A DNA stretch of 64,000 bases from Pseudomonas sp. FEN (GCF_904067045.1 NZ_CAJFDC010000011.1:30924-94923); one strand, 5' to 3'; counted from the first letter of the stretch, positions 51,415 through 59,376 are shown. Notes: generated from the sequence alone by a model not told the origin. A program made the numbers and translations.

Positions 51415-52203
51415 TCAACGCAGGGTGTTAGATAGAAACGCCTTGACGGCTGAGTTCACAATATCGTAATGAGTCATACAGACTGAATGTGCAGCACCCG
51501 GAACGGAAAAAAATTGACTACCGGCAAGACCGGTACTTAACCGTTTAGCCTGATCAACACCGATAGCACTGTCCTTAGTCCCCCAAATAACCAGTGCTGG
51601 CACATGCAACTTACTCAACGCCGGCACCAGATCATCTCGTTCGGCCAGGGCGTGAAAATTAAAACCTAACGTAGTATTTCCTATAGTTCGCCACTTCTCA
51701 ACCCAGAGAGCCGCCAAGTTTTTATCCGCTCCCAGAATAAGGCCGGAGACACTTTGTGCAATTTCATCGGTGAGGGAGTTTTCCAGCCAGGCATTCAAAA
51801 GATGGGCATAGGCAAGTCTCTGGGTTTCATCTTCAATGCCGGCTTGCGTAGCGATCAGAATCAGCGCCTGAACTTTCTCAGGGTAACGAAGTGCAGCACG
51901 CAGACCGATATAGCCACCTTGCGACATCCCCAGCAGAACAGCCCGGTCTATGTCAAGGTAAGCCAGCAACGCAGACAAGTCATCGGCACTGTCCCAAAGA
52001 CTGAACGGTTCATTGACGAAGGCAGCCTGTCCGTGACCCCGTTGGTCCCATGTAATGACTCGATAGGAGTCACGCAGCGCCCGGACCTGAGCCTCGAACA
52101 TGCTTTGGTCCATAAGTAGACCATGCGACAGGACGATTGCCACCTCTCCGTCCTGCGTATCGGTAAAGCTGATTTGCCTTCCATTAATCAACGCAGTGGC
52201 CAT
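51415..52203 (-). CDS. Alpha/beta hydrolase
   Basis: A 262-residue alpha/beta hydrolase. The oxyanion segment is SHGLLMD, the nucleophile S94 is in LGMSQGGYIG, the acid lies in VIWGTKDSAIG and the histidine in GAAHSVCMTH. It resembles 3-oxoadipate enol-lactonase/esterase-like enzymes. ATG 52203 has GGAAG upstream. It is the first gene of the nine-gene operon, so the promoter should lie in 52204-52340, where no clear operator was seen. The substrate could be an ester or lactone made by the pathway. Confidence 0.85.
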   Translation of the reverse strand: MATALINGRQISFTDTQDGEVAIVLSHGLLMDQSMFEAQVRALRDSYRVITWDQRGHGQAAFVNEPFSLWDSADDLSALLAYLDIDRAVLLGMSQGGYIGLRAALRYPEKVQALILIATQAGIEDETQRLAYAHLLNAWLENSLTDEIAQSVSGLILGADKNLAALWVEKWRTIGNTTLGFNFHALAERDDLVPALSKLHVPALVIWGTKDSAIGVDQAKRLSTGLAGSQFFSVPGAAHSVCMTHYDIVNSAVKAFLSNTLR

Positions 52204-52342
52204 ATTATCTTCCATGATATGACGATGTGATGCACGTGGCGTCGAATATAGTCGAGCTGTCTCAGCTGTCAAACTCCCAAGCCATCCTTTCTAGAAGTCA
52301 CTTGCCTCCATCTCGAGAGCGGGCGCTCAAACACCTTGTCCA

Positions 52343-52648
52343 AGGCCAGTATTCGCGCATAGTCTGTTTACGGCAGGCGTGGTCGACTCACACGAAATTG
52401 CCGTCATCTGCCGGGAAGTCAAACTGCCGATCAACCTGCTGTCTCGGGACGGACTGCCCTGACCCGACGAATTACTGCGTCTGGGCGTCAGACGGCTCAG
52501 CGCGGGTTCCAGCATCGCCAAGTTCCTGTGCGGCGCCATGGGGACTTTGGTCATTAGCTTCCTGGACCGCGGCCAGCTCGCTACCCACGCCTTGAAAGCC
52601 CATACATACGGCGAGTTGAACGCCTTGATGGCGACGAAAACCGAATGA
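52343..52648 (+). pseudogene. Remnant of an isocitrate lyase/PEP mutase-family gene
   Basis: The plus-strand frame through 52364 reads LFTAGVVDSHEIAVICREVKL, then PINLLSRDGLP, an in-frame TGA (52460-52462), PDELLRLGVRRLSAGSSIAKF and ... YGELNALM before a stop at 52646-52648. This matches the C-terminal third of isocitrate lyase/phosphoenolpyruvate mutase family proteins (ICR...PVN, LGVRRLS, YAELNAL). No start and no N-terminal two thirds exist upstream. It is a decayed fragment at the edge of the lipid tailoring operon. The rest of 52204-52695 holds nothing else I recognise. Confidence 0.7.
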
Positions 52649-52695
52649 TGCCGGAATCAGGAAGAGTTCGGATGCCCTGAACCCGAGAAACGCTC

Positions 52696-52917
52696 TCAAG
52701 ACTCGACAATACCGTCATCCGCAACCTTGTCGGTCGCGATCAACGGCGCGATGCCCCAGTCGCCATGCAGATACCAATCGTCGCCGAGCATCTCGGCCGG
52801 ATGCATCGTCCGATCGGAGCCGTTGCCGCAGGCCAGGGCGTTCGTTGGGCAGTACCTGTCGCAGCCCCAGCAAATACGCTCGGGATGTTTGGGGTTGATG
52901 GGAAAGGGCTTGGCCAT
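52696..52917 (-). CDS. DUF3079 family protein
   Basis: A 73-residue protein with the family pattern MAKPFPINPKHPERICWGCDRYCPTNALACGNG, followed by an acidic tryptophan-rich end (EMLGDDWYLHGDWGI). Four closely spaced cysteines (CWGC...CP...C) suggest metal or Fe-S binding, which is inference. It is found as a single small gene in many proteobacteria and its function is unknown. A GGGGGATGA ribosome site precedes the start. Confidence 0.75.
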   Translation of the reverse strand: MAKPFPINPKHPERICWGCDRYCPTNALACGNGSDRTMHPAEMLGDDWYLHGDWGIAPLIATDKVADDGIVES

Positions 52918-53031
52918 GTCATCCCCCGGGATGGCGGGTGGGAGTGACCTCCAAGCTACGACAGCGGGGCGAAAGTGCCCTTGATCCCGATCAAGAACCA
53001 GGCAGCGGTCGAGAATCGTGCGAAAACTTGA

Positions 53032-53050
53032 CCATAATCATTATTATTCG
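53032..53050. promoter_or_regulatory. Fur-box-like sequence upstream of ftrA
   Basis: CCATAATCATTATTATTCG contains ATAATCATTATT, which matches 11 of 12 positions of the 3' part of the 19-base Fur consensus; the 5' part matches poorly. It lies 54 bases before the first iron-uptake gene, where a promoter is expected, and is consistent with iron-dependent repression. Confidence 0.45.
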
Positions 53051-53103
53051 CAGCAAGTCCTCCTAGACTCGGTCCCCTACCCGTCCGTACCCAGGAAGAC
53101 ACC

Positions 53104-53631
53104 ATGCGTCGCACTTTCTCGCTGTCCCTCGCCCTGCTTCTGCTGACACCGCTGGCCCAGGCCAAGGAATACCCGATCGGGGCTCCGCAGCAGTGCCCGG
53201 GGCTGGAAGTCGGGGCGGTCTATTTGCAGCCGATCGAGATGGCGCCCGCCGGCATGATGCGCGCCACCGCCGATTCCGATATCCATCTGGAAGCCGACAT
53301 CCACGCCACCGCGGACAATCGCCAGGGCTTTCAGGAAGGCAGTTTCGTGCCCTACCTGAACGTCGCTTTCAGCCTGCAGAAACAAGGCGGCCAGCCGTTC
53401 AACGGTGACTTCCACGCCATGGTCGCCAACGACGGCCCGCACTATGGCGACAATGTGAAGCTACAGGGCCCGGGCAAATACCTGTTGACCCTCACCCTCC
53501 TGCCACCATCCGGCCATGCATCCCTGGGCCGCCATACCGACAAGGAAACCGGGGTCGAACCCTGGTTCGAGCGCTGCGAAGTGCACTACGAGTTCGTCTA
53601 TGCCGGCATCGGCAAGAAAGGTGGCTACTGA
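53104..53631 (+). CDS. ftrA: Periplasmic iron-binding protein, P19/FtrA type
   Basis: A 175-residue protein with a signal peptide (LSLALLLLTPLAQA, cleavage near residue 20). The mature part matches the P19/Tp34 high-affinity iron transport family: KEYPIGAPQQCPGLEVGAVYLQPIEM, MRATADSDIHLEADIHA and HYGDNVKL, which contain the metal-ligand glutamate, methionine and histidines. It binds iron (with copper) in the periplasm and passes it to the FTR1 permease. It is the first gene of the ftrABCD operon. Confidence 0.9.
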   Translation: MRRTFSLSLALLLLTPLAQAKEYPIGAPQQCPGLEVGAVYLQPIEMAPAGMMRATADSDIHLEADIHATADNRQGFQEGSFVPYLNVAFSLQKQGGQPFNGDFHAMVANDGPHYGDNVKLQGPGKYLLTLTLLPPSGHASLGRHTDKETGVEPWFERCEVHYEFVYAGIGKKGGY

Positions 53632-54009
53632 ATGCAGACCACGACAACCAAGCCCTCCGTGCCAAGGCGCTTCGCCCGCACTCATCGGTACCTGGCCTGG
53701 TTGCTCCTGGTCGCCGCCGCCACGCCCCTGACGGCCCAGGCCGAGTTGCCCAGCTACGAAATCAGCCTGCACGACGGTCACTTCAGCCCTGCCCTGCTGG
53801 AAGTCCCGGCCGGGCAGCGATTCAAGATCATTTTGAAGAACACCGGCGAGGGACCGGCGGAATTCGAGAGCACGCCGTTGCGGGTGGAAAAAGTCCTGTC
53901 GCCCGGGGTGACGAGTTTCGTCGTGATTCCCCCATTGAGACCCGGTCAATACCCGTTCTTCGACGAGTTCAATCCGCAACTGCCCGCAGGCGGCATCCTC
54001 GCCAAATAG
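53632..54009 (+). CDS. ftrB: Periplasmic cupredoxin-domain protein of the Ftr system
   Basis: A 125-residue protein with a signal segment (LAWLLLVAAATPLTAQA) and one EfeO/cupredoxin-like domain: SYEISLHDGHFSPALLEVPAGQRFKIILKNTGEGPAEFES. In ftr systems this partner is thought to oxidise Fe(II) for FTR1 uptake. Not all classical copper ligands are visible, so the metal site is uncertain. It starts directly after the ftrA stop. Confidence 0.85.
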   Translation: MQTTTTKPSVPRRFARTHRYLAWLLLVAAATPLTAQAELPSYEISLHDGHFSPALLEVPAGQRFKIILKNTGEGPAEFESTPLRVEKVLSPGVTSFVVIPPLRPGQYPFFDEFNPQLPAGGILAK

Positions 54010-54031
54010 CCAGGTGATACACGGAGTCTCC

Positions 54032-54886
54032 ATGAATCAATCAATGTTCATTGTCTGGCGCGAAAGCGTCGAGGCGCTGCTGGTGATCGGTATTCTCCAG
54101 GCCTGGGCCAGCCAGCAGGAACAAGGCCGGCGCCTGGGCCGATACCTTTGGGCCGGGGTGGTCCTCGGGGTACTGCTCTCGGGCCTGCTGGCGCTACTGA
54201 TCCTGTTTGCCGGGGATGCCATGAGCGGTTCCGCCAACGAGTGGTTCCAGGCCGCGCTGGCGCTGGTGGCCAGCCTGCTGATGGTGCAAATGGTCGGCTG
54301 GATGCATCGGCATGGACGCACGCTCAAGGACGATTTGCGCCGCCACGCCGACAGCCACCTGGCCCGCCAAGGTGGCCTGGGGCTGTTGCTGCTGGCCATG
54401 CTCGCGGTCAGCCGCGAAGGCAGCGAAACCGTGGTTTTCCTGTATGGCGCCGGGGCCCGCCTGCAAGGTCCGCAACTCGGCCTGTTCGCCATCGGCGGTG
54501 TTGCCGGGCTGGCACTCTCGGGGTTGACGCTGGTGCTGCTGAACAGCAGTCGCCGCTTCATTTCATGGCGGCGTTTCTTCAGCGTCAGCGAAGCCATCCT
54601 GCTGCTGCTCGGCTCAGCGTTGCTGGTCAGTGCCAGCGAGCGAATCGGCGGCCAACTGCTCGCCATGGATGTACCGGGCATGGTCTACAGCAGCGTCGGC
54701 GAGGCCCTCTGGGACAGCAGCGCGCTGTTGAGCGACAGCCACGGATTGGGCAGTTTCCTGGCCGGCTTCGCCGGTTATCGGGCCACCCCGAGCGCCATGA
54801 CCTTGCTCGTTTGGGTCGGTTATTGGTTGATCGTCACTGGCTGGTTGCGGCAGCGGACCCTGGAAAGCCGTCCATGTCCGAGCTGA
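54032..54886 (+). CDS. ftrC: FTR1 family ferric iron permease
   Basis: A 284-residue inner-membrane protein with about seven helices and two FTR1 signature REXXE motifs: WRESVEALL near the N terminus and SREGSETVVFLYG near residue 125. It transports iron delivered by the periplasmic partners. ATG 54032 has GGAG 6 bases upstream. The frame starts at 54014 with six extra residues. It overlaps the ftrD start by 13 bases. Confidence 0.92.
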   Translation: MNQSMFIVWRESVEALLVIGILQAWASQQEQGRRLGRYLWAGVVLGVLLSGLLALLILFAGDAMSGSANEWFQAALALVASLLMVQMVGWMHRHGRTLKDDLRRHADSHLARQGGLGLLLLAMLAVSREGSETVVFLYGAGARLQGPQLGLFAIGGVAGLALSGLTLVLLNSSRRFISWRRFFSVSEAILLLLGSALLVSASERIGGQLLAMDVPGMVYSSVGEALWDSSALLSDSHGLGSFLAGFAGYRATPSAMTLLVWVGYWLIVTGWLRQRTLESRPCPS

Positions 54887-56253
54887 GTCGCGGCAATCGA
54901 TGGCTCCAGCGCCTGGGGGACGGCATGCGTCGGCATGCCTCCGTCATTCGTGCCGCGCAGTGGCTCGTCGTGGTGTTCTACGCGGTGCTGCTGGTGCTGC
55001 CGGCCATGTTGCCGCTACCGGACAGCCAGGCGCGACTGCTGGATAACCTGACCCTGCTCGCGCAGTTTCTGTTCTGGGGGATCTGGTGGCCGTTCGTGCT
55101 GCTGTCGATGGTCCTGTTCGGCCGGCTCTGGTGCGGCGTGCTGTGCCCGGAAGGCACGCTGAGCGAATGGGCCAGCCATTACGGCAAGGGCCTCGGCATC
55201 CCCCGCTGGTTGCGCTGGGGCGGCTGGCCGACCCTGGCGTTCTGCCTGACCACGCTCTACGGGCAACTGATCAGCGTCTATGACTACGCTCAGGCCGCCC
55301 TGCTGATTCTCGGCGGCTCCACGCTCGCGGCGGTCGGCGTCGGCCTGCTGTTCGCCAGGGGCAAGCGGGTCTGGTGTCGTTACCTGTGCCCGGTCAGCGG
55401 TGTCTTTGCCCTGCTCGCCCGCCTCGCCCCCGTGCACTTCCAGGTCGATGAACCGCGCTGGAAGGCCAACGCCGGGCCGCGCCTGCCACCCCCCAACTGC
55501 GCGCCCCTGCTGGATATCCGGCGTATGCGCGGCGCCAGTGACTGTCATGCCTGCGGCCGGTGCAGCGGACAACGCGACGCGGTACGCCTGATCGCCCGCT
55601 CCAGCAACCAGGAGATTCTGCAGGCCACGGCACATCCGCTGTCGCCCTGGGATACCCGCCTGCTGTTGTTCGGCATCATCGGCCTGGCCATGGGCGCCTT
55701 CCAGTGGACCGTCAGCCCGTGGTTCGTCAGCCTCAAGCAGCAGCTCGCCAACTGGCTGGTCGGGCGCGACCTGCTCTGGCCATTGCAGGACAACGCCCCC
55801 TGGTGGTTGCTGACCCACTACCCGCAGCTCAACGACAGCTTCAGCTGGCTCGATGGTTTCAGCATCATCCTGTACCTGGGTGCGAGCGCCCTGTTGCTTG
55901 GCGGCGCCCTGCTGCTCCTGGTACGGCTGGCGGCGCGGATCGCGCGGGCCCCGGAGCTCTATCGGGCGCTGAGCCTGAGCCTCACGCCGCTGGGTGGCGC
56001 GGGATTGTTTCTCGGGCTGTCGGCCACCACCGTCAAACTGCTGCGCTATGAAGGCCTGCTGCTGGGCTGGGTGCAGTCGGCGCGGGCCGGGCTGTTGCTC
56101 GCAGCCATCGGCTGGAGCCTGCTGCTGGGTTGGAAACTGCTGGGACGCCAGGGCCTGGCCCCGGTTCGCCGTGGCGGCGCCGGCGCGTGCCTGTTACTGG
56201 CCAACGGGTTGGTGGGGTATGGCTGGTGGTTGCAATTCTGGGGCTGGGTTTGA
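54874..56253 (+). CDS. ftrD: Membrane ferredoxin-type protein of the Ftr iron system
   Basis: A 459-residue polytopic protein of the NapH/CcoG-like 4Fe-4S family. Cysteine motifs are in GRLWCGVLCPEG, WCRYLCPVSG and CHACGRCSG, between and after N-terminal membrane helices. Five further helices follow. In ftrABCD systems it is thought to pass electrons across the membrane to support iron reduction or oxidation cycling. The start overlaps ftrC. The open frame extends far upstream (to 54148) only as a shadow of ftrC. Confidence 0.88.
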   Translation: MSELSRGNRWLQRLGDGMRRHASVIRAAQWLVVVFYAVLLVLPAMLPLPDSQARLLDNLTLLAQFLFWGIWWPFVLLSMVLFGRLWCGVLCPEGTLSEWASHYGKGLGIPRWLRWGGWPTLAFCLTTLYGQLISVYDYAQAALLILGGSTLAAVGVGLLFARGKRVWCRYLCPVSGVFALLARLAPVHFQVDEPRWKANAGPRLPPPNCAPLLDIRRMRGASDCHACGRCSGQRDAVRLIARSSNQEILQATAHPLSPWDTRLLLFGIIGLAMGAFQWTVSPWFVSLKQQLANWLVGRDLLWPLQDNAPWWLLTHYPQLNDSFSWLDGFSIILYLGASALLLGGALLLLVRLAARIARAPELYRALSLSLTPLGGAGLFLGLSATTVKLLRYEGLLLGWVQSARAGLLLAAIGWSLLLGWKLLGRQGLAPVRRGGAGACLLLANGLVGYGWWLQFWGWV

Positions 56254-56302
56254 GGAGGTCGGCCGACATTCGATTATTCGCCCAGACGCACGAGCTGCCC
56301 CA

Positions 56303-56327
56303 GCGCGGGCAAGCCCGCTCGCCACAA
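56303..56327. repeat. Single REP element between ftrD and nrdG
   Basis: GCGCGGGCAAGCCCGCTCGC forms a short palindrome around GGGCAAGCCC. It sits in the 118-base gap between the convergent ftrD and nrdG genes and resembles the REP arms elsewhere in the window. Confidence 0.7.
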
Positions 56328-56371
56328 GACCATGCCCGGTTTTAAATGCCCTTAACTGAATGGCACCAAGC

Positions 56372-57067
56372 CTAGTCGCGCAATACGAACTCGGGAAACA
56401 GCTCGCCCAGGGTCCGCCACAGTTCGGGCAGCGAAGCTTGCATCGAAACGCCCGACAACTGCGGATCGAGCATGCGCGCGGTGCGTACCAACTGCACGGC
56501 GAAACGCCTGACGCCGAGCGCGTGCAGGCGCTGCGCCAGGATCAGCAAACGGTTCGGCTCGAACAGATGCCAATGCACGGTGGTGCGACACTCATAGTCG
56601 ACACCACTGGCCAGCAGATGCTCCAGGCTGCGCCAGTTGGCCACGCCACTGCCGGCGACCCGGGTGATCGCCTGGCAGTCCTCGGCCAGTGCCTTGACGT
56701 CGAAGCCGACCCAATCGGCGCCGGCCAGCGCCTTGGCAAAGGCCGCCGGTTTGATCCCGGCGCTGTGCAGGCCGATCTGGAACCCCAGCGCCCGCACCTC
56801 GTCCATCGCCTGGGGCAACGCGTCCTGCAAGGTCGGCTCGCCGCCGCTGAAAACCACTGCATCGAGCAAGCCCTGGCGGCGCTGCAGAAAGGCCCGCACC
56901 TGGCGCCAGTCAACTTCCTCACTGCCGCGCGGAGCAATCAACTGCGGGTTATGGCAGTAACGACAGCGCCAGGCGCAGCCCTGGCAAAACAGCACGCACG
57001 CCAGCTTTCCCGGATAGTCGAGTGTGGTCAGGGGCACCATGCCCCCGACCCGCAGTGTTCGACTCAT
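56372..57067 (-). CDS. nrdG: Anaerobic ribonucleotide reductase activating protein
   Basis: A 231-residue radical-SAM enzyme. The cluster motif CX3CX2C is C31-AWR-C35-RY-C38, followed by GGEPTLQ. It generates the glycyl radical on NrdD with SAM and a flavodoxin-type reductant. The ATG at 57067 overlaps the stop of the small NrdD gene (ATGA). A GTG two codons upstream (57073) is possible. The sequence also resembles the NrdG2/pyruvate-formate-lyase activase-like group, but the operon fixes its role. Confidence 0.92.
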   Translation of the reverse strand: MSRTLRVGGMVPLTTLDYPGKLACVLFCQGCAWRCRYCHNPQLIAPRGSEEVDWRQVRAFLQRRQGLLDAVVFSGGEPTLQDALPQAMDEVRALGFQIGLHSAGIKPAAFAKALAGADWVGFDVKALAEDCQAITRVAGSGVANWRSLEHLLASGVDYECRTTVHWHLFEPNRLLILAQRLHALGVRRFAVQLVRTARMLDPQLSGVSMQASLPELWRTLGELFPEFVLRD

Positions 57068-57231
57068 TGGCACCCGGCCGCGGCACCACGCTCGGTGAAA
57101 TGCAGCCGCTCACGGTGCTCGGACTGTTTACCCGGATTGAACGCCGAGACCGGGCGGTGATAACCCATCACCCGGGTCCAGACTTCGCAGCGTTGACGTT
57201 TAGCCAGGGGCAATGTTTGCAATGCGGTCAT
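57064..57231 (-). CDS. nrdD: Small NrdD subunit carrying the glycyl-radical motif
   Basis: A 55-residue protein, RCEVWTRVMGYHRPVSAFNPGK followed by SEHRER. TRVMGY with G23 is the glycyl-radical site, and N-PGK is the usual C-terminal tail of class III ribonucleotide reductases. In most bacteria this segment is the end of NrdD itself. Here it is a separate gene in another frame, with its own AAGGAG 7 bases before ATG 57231 and 32 bases after the large-subunit stop. It overlaps nrdG by 4 bases. It should dock on the large chain and receive the radical. Confidence 0.82.
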   Translation of the reverse strand: MTALQTLPLAKRQRCEVWTRVMGYHRPVSAFNPGKQSEHRERLHFTERGAAAGCQ

Positions 57232-57263
57232 GATGAAGCTCCTTGCGGTTGGATAAAGCGGAA

Positions 57264-59276
57264 TCAATGGATGCCAACGGGCTGCTGCTCACGCAGCAAG
57301 ACCTCGTCACACTTGGGACAGAACTCATGTTCGCCATCGAGATAGCCATGCACCGGGCAGATGGAGAACGTCGGGGTCACCGTCAAATAGGGCAGGCGAA
57401 AACGCCCGAGCGCCTTGCGCACCAGTTGCTTGCAGGCCTCGGTCGAGGAAATCCGCTCGGCCATGTACAGGTGCAGCACCGTGCCGCCGGTGTATTTGCA
57501 TTGCAGCTCATCCTGCAACTCCAAGGCCTCGAAGGGGTCGTCGGTGTAGCCCACCGGCAGTTGCGAGGAGTTGGTGTAATACGGCGCCTGAGGCGTGCCG
57601 GCCTGGAGAATGTCGGGGTAACGCTTGAGATCTTCCTTGGCGAAACGGTAGGTGGTGCCTTCCGCCGGCGTCGCTTCGAGGTTGTAGAGATGACCGGTCT
57701 GCTCCTGGAAACGCACCAGGGTCGCGCGGACATGGTCCAGCAGCATCAGGGCGAACGCGCGACCCGGGGCGGTGTGCATGCCCTCCTGGTCGCCACTGAA
57801 GTTGCGCAGCATCTCATGCAGCCCGTTGAGGCCGATGGTCGAAAAGTGATTGCGCAAGGTCCCCAGGTAACGCTTGGTGTAGGGGTACAAACCGGCGTCC
57901 ATATGGTGCTGGATCACCTTGCGCTTGACCTCCAGGCTCTCCATCGCCAATTCCATCAGGCTGTCCAGGCGTTGCAGCAGACCGCTGGTATCGCCCTTGA
58001 ATACATAGCCCAGGCGCGCGCAGTTGAGGGTGACCACCCCTAGCGAACCGGTCTGTTCCGCCGAGCCGAACAGGCCTCCACCGCGCTTGAGCAACTCGCG
58101 GACATCCAGCTGCAATCGACAACACATCGAGCGCACCTGGTTGGGCTGCATGTCCGAGTTGAGGAAGTTCTGGAAATACGGCAGCCCGTAGCGGGCGGTC
58201 ATTTCGAACAGGCGCTCGGCATTCTCGCTGTCCCAGGGGAAATCATGGGTGATGTTGTAGGTCGGTATGGGAAAGGTGAACACCCGCCCCTTGGCGTCGC
58301 CGGCCTGCATCACTTCGATATAGGCGCGGTTGAGCAGGTCCATTTCGACTTGCAGGTCGCCATAGGCGAAGGGCATTTCCTCGCCACCTATTATCGGGAT
58401 CTGCTCGCGCAAGTCCTCCGGGCAGACCCAGTCGAAGGTCAGGTTGGTAAAAGGTGTCTGGGTGCCCCAGCGCGACGGCACGTTGAGGTTGTAGATGAAC
58501 TCCTGGAGCGCCTGGCGCACCAGCGGGAAACTCAGGCGATCCTTGCGCACATAGGGCGCCAGGTAGGTATCGAACGAGCTGAACGCCTGGGCACCGGCCC
58601 ATTCGTTCTGCAAGGTGCCGAGGAAATTCACCATCTGTCCCAGGGCGCTGCTCAAATGCTTCGGCGGCCCGGCCTCGACGCGCCCGGGCACGCCATTGAG
58701 GCCCTCGTGCAACAACGTGCGCAGCGACCAGCCCGCGCAGTAGCCGGCCAGCATGTCGAGGTCATGTATGTGCAGGTCCGCCTCGCGGTGGGCCTGGCCG
58801 ATGGCTTCGCTGTAGACCTCGTCCAGCCAATAGTTGGCGGTAACCTTGCCCGACACGTTGAGTACCAGGCCGCCCAGCGAGTAACCCTGGTTGGCATTGG
58901 CTTGCACCCGCCAGTCCTCGCGGTCCAGGTATTCGTTCATCGAGGTCGCCACTTCGACCAGGGTCCGGCGGTCACGCCGCAAACGCCCGTGCTGTTCGCG
59001 GTAGACGATATAGGCGCGCATGGCGAGGAAAAAACCGGCGTCCATCAAGACCCGCTCGACCCGATCCTGGATCTGCTCGACATGCAATCTCGGCAGTCCT
59101 TCCAGGCGGGCCAACACGGCTTGCAGCAAGCCTTCGACTTCGACCTCGGTGTACTCCCCGGTGGCCCTGCCGGCGGCGATCAATGCCTGCCGGATCTTGT
59201 CGGCATCGAAGGCCACCCGCGTGCCGTCGCGTTTGTGCAAGCGGTTACATCCCACTGAAATCAGCATGCTCTGCAT
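57264..59276 (-). CDS. nrdD: Anaerobic ribonucleoside-triphosphate reductase, large chain
   Basis: A 670-residue class III reductase catalytic chain. An ATP-cone domain (about 8-100, HKRDGTRVAFDADKIRQALIAAG) precedes the ten-stranded barrel with YYTNSSQLPVGYTDDPF and the zinc motif SICPVHGYLDGEHEFCPKCD near the C terminus. It reduces ribonucleoside triphosphates without oxygen. It ends after the zinc motif, so the glycyl-radical segment is missing and is supplied by the next gene. ATG 59276 has GGAGGG 4-9 bases upstream. An Anr-type box lies 87 bases upstream. Confidence 0.9.
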   Translation of the reverse strand: MQSMLISVGCNRLHKRDGTRVAFDADKIRQALIAAGRATGEYTEVEVEGLLQAVLARLEGLPRLHVEQIQDRVERVLMDAGFFLAMRAYIVYREQHGRLRRDRRTLVEVATSMNEYLDREDWRVQANANQGYSLGGLVLNVSGKVTANYWLDEVYSEAIGQAHREADLHIHDLDMLAGYCAGWSLRTLLHEGLNGVPGRVEAGPPKHLSSALGQMVNFLGTLQNEWAGAQAFSSFDTYLAPYVRKDRLSFPLVRQALQEFIYNLNVPSRWGTQTPFTNLTFDWVCPEDLREQIPIIGGEEMPFAYGDLQVEMDLLNRAYIEVMQAGDAKGRVFTFPIPTYNITHDFPWDSENAERLFEMTARYGLPYFQNFLNSDMQPNQVRSMCCRLQLDVRELLKRGGGLFGSAEQTGSLGVVTLNCARLGYVFKGDTSGLLQRLDSLMELAMESLEVKRKVIQHHMDAGLYPYTKRYLGTLRNHFSTIGLNGLHEMLRNFSGDQEGMHTAPGRAFALMLLDHVRATLVRFQEQTGHLYNLEATPAEGTTYRFAKEDLKRYPDILQAGTPQAPYYTNSSQLPVGYTDDPFEALELQDELQCKYTGGTVLHLYMAERISSTEACKQLVRKALGRFRLPYLTVTPTFSICPVHGYLDGEHEFCPKCDEVLLREQQPVGIH

Positions 59277-59362
59277 TCGCCCTCCAGACACTACATATAG
59301 ATATTTAAAATACAGAAAACACAATATGCAGTGGATACTACGGAGATAGTGCCGGGTTGAAA

Positions 59363-59376
59363 TTGATCGACGTCAA
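59363..59376. promoter_or_regulatory. Anr/Dnr-type binding site upstream of nrdD
   Basis: TTGAT-CGAC-GTCAA matches the TTGAT-N4-ATCAA consensus of FNR-family regulators at 9 of 10 fixed positions. It lies 87 bases before the nrdD start, the usual distance for an activator site near -41.5 of an oxygen-regulated promoter. This fits anaerobic induction of the reductase operon. Confidence 0.7.

Noticed and set aside
54148..54873. Upstream extension of ftrD to a 701-residue protein
   Set aside because: This part overlaps ftrC in another frame and is Arg/Pro-rich. A proper N terminus with a membrane helix follows ATG 54874.
57232..57267. TTG start at 57267 for the small NrdD gene
   Set aside because: The ATG at 57231 has an ideal ribosome site, and the extra residues do not resemble NrdD.
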